From: Fragilaria radians
Taxonomy: Eukaryota > Bacillariophyta > Fragilariophyceae > Fragilariales > Fragilariaceae
Assembly: GCA_900642245.1 (NCBI GenBank)
Contig: CAAAJI010000089.1
Coordinates: 84,768-98,514, forward strand
DNA: 13,747 bases
Direction of reading: 5' to 3'
Positions 1 through 8,872 of this stretch are shown in pieces. Below the pieces are notes generated by a model. The model worked only from the letters and a program-made list of their open reading frames with translations, did no database searches and was not told the origin of the DNA. The stretch's first letter is position 1. Every line of letters starts with the position of its first letter. The position numbers and the translations under genes were made by a program.

Positions 1-2265
1 TTTCGAAGAATACCCTGATTAACACAGGTGGTGTGAATTGTTTAGTCAACAATTTACCAGCCGTCTGGCTAACAATCCGAAAGGAAGGATCTATTTTCTT
101 CGCATATCGTTTTTCGATTTCAACAATTATTAGTATGAGCCTGTACAACTTGCCGCAAGGCTGTAACATACCTTCTAATCGCTTCAATTTTGGAGGATGC
201 CTTGCTACAAAATGCTGACGCAACACACACAAAATGGCCTTGGAAACGGAGGGAGGGGGGGGGGGGTCATTTTACACTAGAAACAAATGTGCTTTCATAG
301 ATTTGACCTTCAAAAAAATCGGTATTATTGAAAAGAAACTGAGTCAATCAATCAATTCTGGCTTCGAATTAAAAATAGCTGCATCCCAAGGGCAAGGAAG
401 GCTTGCAAGAGGTTAGAACAATGCCTGCACTTTCAATATAGGTAATCCAGAATTTGAGGAAATTGATGAATATCAGAGCACAAGACGTATCAATGAGAAG
501 AAAGACATCAATTGGTGAGAAAAAGGATAAACAATGTGAAAACATAGTGATCCCCAAAATGTGTCAAGAAAAGGAGTTTGCTCCTATTCACCCTTTGTTG
601 CAATAGAAATCCTTAATGGAAGTGGCTCACTTATTTGCCTCCAACGATCTCAAACGAGCCTGTGGCTAGATCTCTCAGGATGAGTGCAAGTCGGAGCGTT
701 TTCTGGATGGAATCTTTCCAGTGAAAGGACCCATAAGATCCATTATGAAAATGACCCTGGATCAGATTCTGAATAAATCATTCAGCCACTACTTAATTTC
801 CAATTGACAAAAATGATGTCGAACAAAAGGGCAATGTGTATACATGCGAAAGTCATAGTTTACAAGGTTTCGCAACTTTGACCCCCGCCACACTGAGGAT
901 GTATGTAAATATCTAACTTGGAAAAAAGCTGCATTGTGGCTGTTGTTGTTTGAGTGGAAATTATTTTTTATTCAACTAGAATTCCTAAGTCCGCCAAAAT
1001 TTCACGCCTTTCAAGAGTAAAAAACAGTGAACTTCTACATAGAAAAGTAAAGAAGGGACACAATGACGCTTTCATCAACTCTAAATGAGGTAATAAATCA
1101 TGAGGTTGTAGAAATGCCCCATTCAATTTCTTTCATGAAGGCAACTCCTCATTGGCCCTTCAAAGTCAAAGAAAGCCGGTCCACCTCCACAGAATAATAG
1201 TGATGGAGAACACCAATGATAATGACAATCGAGTCTGTTACATGACATCCAGTTAACGTGAAAGAAACGTAGACTTAGCATTATCAACATGAAAACAAGC
1301 TATACCATTAAATCTAGAACAGCCTAGGACTATGACTTAGACTTCGATTAAATGGCCTTTGAGTCATCGTCCATCTAGAATTCTCTACCGTGTCATTCAA
1401 TAAGTTTGTTTGACTCTGAAACGAAGAATGGTTACGATAGCAGCACTATTGGAGTTGTTGATGACGCTCATGTAAGATGTGTAGACCTCTTCTCGTGCTA
1501 TAAATTCTACTAACCTTGCAAAGCGGCTAGGAAGTGACACCCAAGAACTATTTTGAAGCTTCTGTCCATCAATTTTAGATTTTTGGTTCCGTGTTGAATT
1601 CTCCTCCAGTTAGGGATGTTTTAGTTTTGCTTTCCAAGTAAGTTTTTGCATAATATATTCTTCCGTTCATGCTAAAACAGGGTCAACTATGTGGAAGATT
1701 ATTTTAAAACCCAAAGGGTTTTTGCAAAGGTTAGCAATAATAAAGAACCATCTGTTTGTTTTATATCAATGGATTGAGCATGCCATTCATTTTTTTCTGC
1801 CCCATCTTAACTATCAGATGTGCATGCCTCTATAAAAGAGGCAAATGCTATCATCCTTTTATCAAGAAAGCGTTTACTGGGTCATTCTAACAAAAGCGAT
1901 AGAATTATCATGCTGTTTATATGTCGAGCATCGAGCAAAAGGGATAAAAAAGTTTTTGAATCAGATGCTACTATGAATAAATAGTAGGTGACATAGTGAG
2001 ATGGCAGGAAAGGCTATTCATTGCTATTTCCTTCACAAAGAGCTAAGATTGAACTAAGAAAAACTAACGAAGGGATATGAATTTTAGTGATCTATTTGAT
2101 TTACTTCCAATTTAGACCAGGAAAACTAGATCTTTCTCCAGGACCGAGATGCATGTTTCTTAAAGACGCCAAAACTTGGGAGTTCCGCCTTGTATATCAA
2201 AGATTGATAAAAACGACAAATGAATTTAGAGACGTGATTCCCTTCAGTAAACTTTTGTAACAAAA
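1..2265. other. Gene-poor region without a recognisable gene
   Basis: I see no convincing gene in this stretch. All six frames are broken by frequent stops, and the few open runs lack recognisable protein motifs. The minus frame from about 265 down to position 1 is open (88 codons, first ATG at 169) and could be the edge of a gene or exon, but this is weak. The plus frame from about 555 to 803 is readable apart from two TAG codons and may be a decayed coding fragment that I cannot place. A run of 12 G lies at 255-266. The final part, below 2266, must hold the 3' UTR of the minus-strand gene that ends at 2266. Old transposon sequence is likely given the relic further right, but none was identified here. 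Confidence 0.5.
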
Positions 2266-3843
2266 TCAGCGATGGTGCTCGTGGTGACTTTCATCATCGA
2301 GAATAGATCCATAGTCAACTGCCTTGTGATTTCCAAGGTTTTGGTCGTGCTCCAAACCCTGGAAAGTAAGCCTTTCTCGGATGGTGACAGGCTCCAATAC
2401 ACTTAACATCTGCTGCGGCGTCACAACTGGAGTTGTCAATGCAGTCCGTTTCACACAAACTGGAGTATTAAGATTTGTCTCTCGATTGTAGAACTGCGCA
2501 TGAAGGTTACCTGTAGCTGCAACTTGGCCCTTACGAGGTGGCCACTGCGGAGTATTATTATACTGCAACACATTGCTTGCGGAGGAACTTCTTTGTAATC
2601 TCTTATGACGAGGAACTTTCAATACACTGGACATATTTACCACCAACGTATCCTCCCCACCAGGTGGGTCCTCACATGAGTTCTTATCAGCACTCGTTTT
2701 ATTCCAGTCAAAAACTGAGTGGAGTGAAGGCCTTCGGGGAAGCTTTACGATTGCCTTAGTCTCCGGATGTTTGTAAAGCTGTCCAGTGTCTCCAGATAGT
2801 GACGACATACTTGACATCGCTATCGAGAGGTTTGAAATGGAAACTTGGCGATTCATCAGAAGATGATTAGGCATCATATGATTGTTATTGCCGCTACTTG
2901 CAGAGGGAATATCAAATTCACACTCAAGCTTGCTATCACATTCGATTTTTCCAGATTGTTGATCGTAGCTTCTGCTTTCTTCTGGCGTTTGAGTAAAGAA
3001 TTCATCCTCACGTTCAACTGATTTCGAGCGACTCTTGCTTGATTTTTTCCTGCTGCTTGATTTCTTGGAGCTCGTTGAGCTACGTATCGATTTCGATGAA
3101 CGAGACTTAGCCTTTGCAGCTTCCTCAACAGGGCTCAAGTTTTTCTTTTCAGTTTCTTTCCCGACCGTAACCACACCTTGATCCACAGAGAAATAATCTG
3201 TGAGTTCTGTGGCAGCAGTTGCGACTGTTGCAGCACTGGGACGGCGTGAAATCTTCTTTGAAGGCGTAGCATCCTTTTTGGTTGTGACCTTAAATTCTTT
3301 TCCTTCTTCTACAGCATCTAATGAGGAGCCGCAAAGTTGAGAATTACTCTTACTCCTTGAATTTCCATTTCGCCTGTTCTTTGATTTAGAGGAATCACAT
3401 GAGAATCTTGATTCCGCTTGAATATCCTGGGAACTTGCGAATGAATCGTTGTCGTTGAATTCTCCTGAAAATTGACTTGTGAGGAAAGCATCTTCTTCTT
3501 CACGGGAGAGTCTTCGTTTGATGGGTTCAACAGATCTGGCTTTGGAACTTGTGGATGATGATCTAGAATGGGAGGCATCAATATCATTTAAAGGCGCTGT
3601 AGCAACTGTGCAACTGGAATCTGATAGCTTGGACTTTATTGTGCTTCGCTTTGATAATTTTCGTTTTTGCTTTGTTTGCGCCATAGCTGCATCAAGAAAA
3701 GCCCTCTCTTCCTCATTGCAGCAATATTGATCATCCGGAAAGGAACCAAAGAAAGAATCTTCAGGAGAAAAATCTTTATGATTAATGAAGTCTTCATCAG
3801 CTTTAGCGTTGTTGTAAACAGAACTATTCGTAATCGTAATCAT
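2266..3843 (-). CDS. Ser/Lys/Arg-rich, probably disordered protein of unknown function (525 aa)
   Basis: This is a long intact single-exon frame, far above chance length for this AT-rich DNA, so I take it as a real gene; the product is not recognised. No signal peptide or membrane segment is seen. Composition is strongly Ser, Lys, Arg, Asp and Glu, suggesting intrinsic disorder. Residues 244-278 form a basic Ser/Arg/Lys tract resembling an SR-type or nuclear-localising region. Basophilic kinase motifs Arg-Arg-x-Ser occur at 110-113, 200-203 and 370-373, with Arg-x-x-Ser at 332-335. A short acidic-aromatic motif recurs: EEERAFL at 44-50, EEEDAFL at 115-121, and looser versions near 15-20 and 279-285. 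The C-terminus is acidic then His-rich. A nuclear, phosphorylated scaffold or RNA-associated protein would fit, but that is inference. The ATG at 3843 is the first in frame; a short upstream exon cannot be excluded. Confidence 0.75.
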   Translation of the reverse strand: MITITNSSVYNNAKADEDFINHKDFSPEDSFFGSFPDDQYCCNEEERAFLDAAMAQTKQKRKLSKRSTIKSKLSDSSCTVATAPLNDIDASHSRSSSTSSKARSVEPIKRRLSREEEDAFLTSQFSGEFNDNDSFASSQDIQAESRFSCDSSKSKNRRNGNSRSKSNSQLCGSSLDAVEEGKEFKVTTKKDATPSKKISRRPSAATVATAATELTDYFSVDQGVVTVGKETEKKNLSPVEEAAKAKSRSSKSIRSSTSSKKSSSRKKSSKSRSKSVEREDEFFTQTPEESRSYDQQSGKIECDSKLECEFDIPSASSGNNNHMMPNHLLMNRQVSISNLSIAMSSMSSLSGDTGQLYKHPETKAIVKLPRRPSLHSVFDWNKTSADKNSCEDPPGGEDTLVVNMSSVLKVPRHKRLQRSSSASNVLQYNNTPQWPPRKGQVAATGNLHAQFYNRETNLNTPVCVKRTALTTPVVTPQQMLSVLEPVTIRERLTFQGLEHDQNLGNHKAVDYGSILDDESHHEHHR

Positions 3844-4823
3844 GACAATATTGTTTTTACTCCATTAACTTCCTTCAATAACTTTTTGGATGCAAGGTTT
3901 CACGTACAGAGTGAACTCAGTAAAAACACTACCCAGGAATTATACGGACATAGTCATTTGTCAATATATTCCTATTCGATAATTAACCCTGATCAGGTAG
4001 TGTGGAATGTATCTTGACTATATATGATTGTAAGGGTCATCTTGCATCTGTCCCTATCACCGTTCTAATCGTTATATTCATAAGGCATCTTCGGTTTCTG
4101 CTTAGTATCAATTTTCTCCGTTCGAGAACTTTTATTTAAAGAAAGACGTTAGTCGTAAAATTCATGTTATCCGAATGTCAGAGATTCATGGATAAAGAGC
4201 TGAATCTGAAGTTTACATTTGATCATTGCCAAATAATGGGATTGTAAAGAACGTTTAAATTAAGAAAACTTGAGAAAGCTTGAATGTCTGAATCAGTATC
4301 AACCCTAGTTAATTTTTTAATCATAGCTGTGAGTTTGGATAAATTCCAATCGAAACGGAACAAACAAAATCCACACGAGCTTTTCCTTTTTGTAAATCAG
4401 TAAGCCAAATCAATATTCATTTTTGTCGATCAAAGTCATGGTAAGATGAACAGTTTATTCACATGAAAGGATATCCATGATTAAACAACTATTTAGAACG
4501 CCATATGAGTCCTCTTCATCCTTCTGACAGCTTTATCACGATAAGAAAGGAGATCAAATCCTTCACTAACGCATAGAGCTGTGGACCACATGCCTCATAA
4601 CCCCTCAACTATTGTCAATACTCTTAGTATTGAGTCAGTGTGTATTGGGATTTATATGTTACTCTCTGCTGAGTGTCCTCTTTGCGTAAAATTATAAGCT
4701 AATATATAAATGATTTCAGCTATTTTTAGTTCCGGGCTATTACCGCTAAAAGAGGCCTCCTTTCAATCGTGTTTACTCCTCAGGTATACAGCAAAAACAA
4801 GTGATACCTTATTTTCACACTAT
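3844..4823. other. Intergenic: upstream region of the 2266-3843 gene and probable retroelement 3' flank
   Basis: No gene is seen here. The part nearest 3844 must contain the promoter and 5' UTR of the minus-strand gene. The part nearest 4823 follows the pol end of the minus-strand copia relic and should hold its polypurine tract and 3' LTR if they survive. A purine-rich stretch on the minus strand lies near 4750-4767. A perfect inverted repeat with 7-bp arms and a 3-nt loop lies at 4616-4632. A second LTR copy was not found on the other side, so no LTR is called. Confidence 0.4.
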
Positions 4824-5431
4824 TCAATCTTCTATTGTCCTTTCTAGAAACTTAATCACATGTTTTACATAAATCTCCCTTCTCACATTTTTGCCATGAT
4901 ATTGGCATGGCTCTCCCCTGTCCTAACAAAGATACACTTAACAACAAAATCACTAATCAAGCGGTAATTCACATTAATATCCTTAGTCTGCACACCGGAA
5001 GAAGCGCTTTTCGCCATATGATTAGAGCCCATATCGTCACTACGGACCGCAATTGGAAATGTGTTGCAGATCCAAAGACTCTCAAATCATTCATTGATAA
5101 ATCTAATCTCTTTGGCTTCTTCAGATATATCTACATACTCAGATTCACTGTTGGATGAGGTAACACTTTTTTGCCCTTTAAATCTCCAGGAGAAAGGCAC
5201 ACCCAACAAGAAGATTATGATCCCGGTGATACTGATATCGTTCTTTGTATCTCCGGTCCAGCTATAGACAACAAGATCGCAATCCTTTTCGTCCACTTAT
5301 GCTTCACTATTCAAGCAGAATGAGCCACTTTCTATTTCCAATATTGTCATCCTTAACATTTCCTTCTATGTACGGATAGCAACGGTGTCCATACATTTAA
5401 AAGACCTCACGATGTTTGCTATGCCTGGACG
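4824..5431 (-). pseudogene. copia pol remnant: end of reverse transcriptase plus RNase H
   Basis: One minus frame runs from about 5431 to 4883 with three in-frame stops, including TGA at 5087-5089. It starts with RPGIANIVR and KCMD, the usual end of copia RT, followed by KEMLRM. It then enters RNase H: LVVYSWTGDTKND, a GVPFSWRFKGQKSV block, SESEYVDISEEAKEI, then VRSDDMG and IFVRTGESHANI. The Asp-x-Asp normally found after VVYS is missing, so the first catalytic Asp is lost, while SESEY and the VRSD Asp remain. After 4883 the reading continues in another frame (KNVRREIYVKHVIKFLERT) to a stop at 4824-4826, the typical end of copia pol. It is non-functional. Confidence 0.85.
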
Positions 5432-5756
5432 GAAGTATTAGATCAAATAGAGGCATTCCACTCACTTTTCTCCAAAATCCAAACTTTGTTCTGACCCTGC
5501 GCTTTCTTATCAAGACATAAATCATAAGGTGACTAGATGATTACCCTTTATCGCCATTGTGTTAATGGAATATGTTGCATACAAGTTTCATTCGGCCTGG
5601 ATGCCGTGTCTAACTTGGGCACCACTGAATATCTCCCAGATTTGTCCATAAAATCCCACATCTCTAAATGCTAAAAGGACATCAACACTCAACCTAGATG
5701 TGATGTCCAATTTGTCAAATTTATGATTTACTCATTGTTTCCGGGGGGGGGGGGGG

Positions 5757-6080
5757 CTTTATTGGAGAGCCTTTTTGATGCTGAAGGGATTACTAGGGAC
5801 AAAAATTACTTCTTGAAGGATGACTTGAAAGGATGATTCATCTTTTTTGCAGCATCACATCTTTGTGTCCCAATCTTGGTGGCTTTGATGGTGTTTCCAC
5901 TGCCAATTTTTATTTCCTTTGCAATAGATTTTATAGCAAAGAGTCGATTGTCATTACAGTGGTGGTAGGATGAAGTTCCTCTAATTCCAATCCAAAGATT
6001 ATCTGAAAGGTTGGGTGTTTCTGACATCGAAGTGAAATTTATATCAGCTGAAGATACTGCCGTTTCTTGTCCTGTCACAT
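5757..6080 (-). pseudogene. copia protease remnant
   Basis: The minus strand encodes LWIGIRGTSS near 5994-5965, where copia proteases have a W-I-x-D-S-G-[AT] active site. The catalytic Asp-Ser is replaced by Ile-Arg (5985-5980), so the enzyme would be dead. It is followed by LFAIKSIAKEIKIGSGNTIK and ATKIGTQR, the usual block after the protease site, and then, in a shifted frame, by VILQEVIFVPSNPFSIKKAL, which corresponds to the stretch before the gag-pre-integrase region. The readable sequence then ends at a run of 14 C on this strand (plus 5743-5756), after which integrase is missing. Confidence 0.8.
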
Positions 6081-6500
6081 CTGTGTGATCAGGTTTCTTA
6101 CAGAAAATACAACTCGCATCTCTCTGCCTTTCTTGATTTCTCCTGGACTTATATTGAGCTAGCATATGGCCAAGCTTCCACAGTTGCCACACTTTTCCAC
6201 GAATTGGGACATAAAGAGAGCGTGATCATTTCTCAGCTGAATTCTGGCTTGATATTTCATCCATCTAGTTGCAAATATAATTCCTGACGGTGTTTCATTG
6301 ATTTCTAGATGATTCGCATTGTCTTTGAAACTTACTTCAACAAGACGATATAAAGCTCATACTAATGTGTCTGGCTGTTCAAGATAAGAAGATGCAACTT
6401 ATCATCTGCCATTTTAGATTGCATCCATTCTATCTTTATTTTCAACAAAGTAAGTTACCCAAGAATCTGAATCCTCATTTCTCTTTAAATTTAACCTAAA
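6081..6500 (-). pseudogene. copia gag remnant with two broken CCHC zinc knuckles
   Basis: From about 6500 downwards the minus strand reads EDSDSWVTYF, KDRMDAI, SKMADDKLHLLIL and YELYIVLLK, with stops between them, matching the helical core of copia gag (UBN2/RVT-type gag). Further on are two zinc-knuckle motifs of the form C-x2-C-x4-H-x4-C. In the first (6191-6150) a one-base loss splits the C-x2-C from the H, and the last Cys reads Tyr. In the second, CIFCKKPDH followed by TDVTG, the last Cys is replaced by Gly. Gag sequence upstream of about 6500 was not recognised, so the 5' part of gag and the 5' LTR are missing or beyond recognition. Confidence 0.75.
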
Positions 6501-6557
6501 TCACCATATGCTTCCCCCAATTGAAAAACCGAGGACCCCAATGTATGTCATTTCAAT

Positions 6558-6836
6558 GTGTTGGAACGTGTGCAGAAGGAATCATGCCCCGATTTTTGGG
6601 TATGCAGACCGGCCAACAGAAAAGGAAAACAGCAAATACTTTATGGCAACTTTTACTTGCATATAAAAAGAAACTCAAATGAGTGGTACTGTCTGGTTCA
6701 AATGTGTGAATGCTGCAAATCATCCAATCTTGAAAAGTTATACAAATGTCAAATAAAGAGCAACACGCCTGCTGTCTTGTACCTGTGCTTGATAATCCCT
6801 GAAAATCACAGAACTAAAGACAGAACACAAGGCTGA
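6558..6836 (+). pseudogene. Possible FLYWCH-like zinc-finger fragment (92 codons)
   Basis: This short plus-strand frame sits beside the broken 5' end of the copia relic. It reads RKGKQQILYGNFYLH, then EWYC seven residues later, MCECC, and a late PENH. The spacing resembles a FLYWCH/WRKY-GCM1-type finger: Gly-rich start, Leu, Gly-[Phe/Tyr]-x-[Tyr/Phe], Trp-x-Cys, Cys, then His. In eukaryotes such fingers often head MULE transposases, but no transposase core follows; the frame ends at 6836 and later frames are closed. It could be a transposon fragment, a small gene, or chance in an old repeat. The resemblance is from memory and weak. Confidence 0.25.
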
Positions 6837-7242
6837 CCAAAAGCAAATTCTAAATTAACCTATTTGAAATTCCTCTTAAATCAAAGCTCATGAATTCTGG
6901 ATTCTTTTTTGATGTTTTACTTCAACAATGAAGCTCTGCAAGCACGCACATCAGATTTTGTGGGTTAAAGACGTTCCTTGAAGCCATTGCTGTCACAATA
7001 GATGCAGGTGTTCATTACAAGGTAGAAAGTTGAACTGATCCCGGAGATATCTAGCTGTGAATGCAAGCAGACGTAACGTAGTCTTATTTCTTTACCTGCT
7101 AAAATGCTACATAACCAACGAATCCTTATCCTTATGCCTCTTCATGTTCCCCAGTCATTATTCCTTTTCAAGAGGTTATTGGAGAGCAGTAGCACAGCAA
7201 TCGATTGGAGTCCTTGCGAAAGATAATTGTTTTTGGGTTAGA
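6837..7242. other. Intergenic / 5' flank of the 7243-8775 gene
   Basis: No independent gene is seen. The section just before 7243 should contain the promoter and 5' UTR of the downstream plus-strand gene. The frame of that gene stays open upstream to an ATG at 7057, so part of this stretch could be coding or could contain a spliced leader exon. A primer-binding site or LTR for the neighbouring copia relic was looked for here and not found. Confidence 0.4.
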
Positions 7243-8775
7243 ATGGCTCCGAAAGATGTAGCTATAAAAAGCATGAATGCTTTAACTGATTTGATGTCAT
7301 TAGTTGCGTTGGATTCGGTCGACAATAATGTTCTTCGTCGTGAAGTCGTAAGGTGTTCCACGGAAGTAAGAAATGCTCGTGATTCCTTTCCACAAGAAGC
7401 ACAATCATTGGATCAATCAATCGACAAGTTAATTTCTCAGCTAAAAGATGCATTTCGTGATGCACCTGAACGAAATACAGATTCCCACTTTGGTACCCCC
7501 GAAAGAAATGATGGATATGAAACTGGAAACCAAGATGTCGCAGATATGGATATGAATACCAGGAGGCAACAAATGGAACGAGAATTTAGTTCAAGGTCTT
7601 ACCCCAAAATTGGACCTGGTTATTCTGATTCCATTAGTGTCGTTTCGGATTTGACCACACCAACAGTAATGCCCAATCAAGTTGTCAATGAAGAAGAGTA
7701 TTATGCAGGCCCACCAATGCATATTGATTTTAGTCGTAGATCGAGCAAAGCATCTGCAAATAGTGCACCGTTTGATTTTAACAATAATCAACAAGGAGAT
7801 CGTCGTGCAAGTACTTCAGAGTTAAGACCACCTTCTCGAAGGATTCTATCTGCACCAACAGGAGGTGCCGCGGCTACACGCCGAAAAAATTATCAAAATA
7901 CCATGGCACAGTTAGAAAATAATTCCCCTTTCTCCTCACCGGGAATGAGTCGTTCTTCTCCTGTTGCCATGTCTGCTCAAGACTTTCCATCTCTTCGAGA
8001 AGCTAGTCGCTATAATATGGATGAAATCGAATTCTCGGGTTCTGGTCGTCGGGAAGCAGCAAGACGTTCTTTGCTGCGCAAGTCCAATCAATATGCAGCT
8101 GCTGTCTCTGCCACGGCTTCTCAACGAATGCTCTTAGCCCGCCAAGAATCTGCGAGAGAAACTCGGATCCAGAAACGTGCAATCCGGCGAGTGTCAACCA
8201 CCAGTTCAAACACTCCGTCAGACTTTAGTGCGCCTAGCCCCACGATGAATACAAACACGTCTAATTTTGGTGGAATCAACAAGGGAATTGGAAATGATTT
8301 TGGATTTCCTAGCGAACCAGAGCCTAGAAAGATATCTGATCCTGTCTTGATAGATGAAGATGGGTTCATCATTGGATCTAATGCAAACACTGATCTTTTC
8401 GCAAGCAGCAGCTTTGGAAATGGATTTCCCAAGGAGTCATTCGCATCAACAACAGATACAGAAATGTTTGACTCTACTCAAAGCGGATTTTTTTTAATGT
8501 CTAACAAGGATAATAGCAAGAAAAAGAAAACACTTGGAAGTTCCAGCAATCGAAGGGCCTCCACCGGAACGGAAATGAAAATGCCTATTGATGGTGTCAA
8601 TAAGAAGAAAGAAGATCTAAGGATCGATGCGGTTGAACTAGCTACTCGAAAAAAGCTAGAAGCATTACGTCGAGACGCACAGGTCCATGGCGACACGAAT
8701 CTCAACTCGAAACTAGATTTTGTGGAACATGAAACTCAGAAACAAATTCGGCGTATGAGAGATCATTATAAATAG
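7243..8775 (+). CDS. Unrecognised protein with helical ends and a disordered Ser-rich middle (510 aa)
   Basis: This long intact frame is taken as a real gene; the family is not recognised. I start it at 7243 (MAPKDVAIK, A at -3 and G at +4). The frame is open to an ATG at 7057, but those 62 extra codons read like 5' UTR (scattered hydrophobics and Cys) and lack the composition of the rest. Residues 4-75 look helical and amphipathic, with Leu/Val spacing and a possible coiled coil. Residues 76-450 are rich in Ser, Asn, Gly and Pro and probably disordered. Residues 453-510 are highly charged and helical, ending RRMRDHYK. Arg-Arg-x-Ser motifs at 165-168, 187-190, 315-318 and 437-440, plus RRILS at 199-203, suggest basophilic kinase targets. 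No membrane segment or signal peptide is seen. A cytoskeletal or scaffold role is possible but speculative. The next gene starts 97 bp downstream on the same strand. Confidence 0.75.
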   Translation: MAPKDVAIKSMNALTDLMSLVALDSVDNNVLRREVVRCSTEVRNARDSFPQEAQSLDQSIDKLISQLKDAFRDAPERNTDSHFGTPERNDGYETGNQDVADMDMNTRRQQMEREFSSRSYPKIGPGYSDSISVVSDLTTPTVMPNQVVNEEEYYAGPPMHIDFSRRSSKASANSAPFDFNNNQQGDRRASTSELRPPSRRILSAPTGGAAATRRKNYQNTMAQLENNSPFSSPGMSRSSPVAMSAQDFPSLREASRYNMDEIEFSGSGRREAARRSLLRKSNQYAAAVSATASQRMLLARQESARETRIQKRAIRRVSTTSSNTPSDFSAPSPTMNTNTSNFGGINKGIGNDFGFPSEPEPRKISDPVLIDEDGFIIGSNANTDLFASSSFGNGFPKESFASTTDTEMFDSTQSGFFLMSNKDNSKKKKTLGSSSNRRASTGTEMKMPIDGVNKKKEDLRIDAVELATRKKLEALRRDAQVHGDTNLNSKLDFVEHETQKQIRRMRDHYK

Positions 8776-8872
8776 GGCAAAATGTAAATTCCTATTAGCT
8801 CATACTGTTAAGTCAATGCTGAAAGATCTTCTTGCGCGGTAGTGCACCTCGGCCGCTTAGAAGGCTTCGAAT

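Larger units (their letters stand above)
4824..6500 (-). mobile_element. Decayed Ty1/copia-type (CoDi-like) LTR retrotransposon
   Basis: Reading the minus strand from about 6500 to 4824 gives, in the canonical Ty1/copia order, gag with two CCHC zinc knuckles, an aspartic protease region, then the end of reverse transcriptase and RNase H. A full element of this class is about 5 kb with pol near 1300 codons; here only about 1.7 kb survives. The integrase and most of RT are gone between about 5760 and 5430. Frameshifts and in-frame stops show that it is dead. The wording (for example WRFKGQKSV and SESEYVDISEEAKEIRFI) matches what I remember of diatom CoDi elements, but lineage assignment needs a search. 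LTRs, primer-binding site and target duplications were not found. Confidence 0.85.

Noticed and set aside
555..803. Plus-strand reading with two internal TAG codons as a pseudogene
   Set aside because: It reads fairly smoothly but matches no family I know, and overlapping frames are almost equally open.
1809..1850. TATAAAAG-containing inverted repeat GCCTCT...AGAGGC (about 1829-1845) as a promoter
   Set aside because: No gene follows on either strand within a reasonable distance, so the TATA-like match is likely chance.
3667..4017. Plus-strand open frame of 116 codons overlapping the start of the 2266-3843 gene
   Set aside because: It is antisense to the coding region and its composition reflects that; no motif.
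4616..4632. Perfect inverted repeat (7-bp arms, 3-nt loop) as an LTR end or terminator
   Set aside because: It lies about where the copia 3' LTR would begin, but no second copy exists near 6500-7060 and no TG...CA boundary pair could be set, so it is not called.
4907..5158. Plus-strand open frame of 83 codons
   Set aside because: It is antisense to the clear RNase H remnant on the minus strand and has no recognisable motif.
7057..7242. N-terminal extension of the 7243-8775 gene from the ATG at 7057
   Set aside because: The 62 extra residues are hydrophobic and Cys-containing, unlike the rest, and the ATG at 7243 has a better context. Not excluded.
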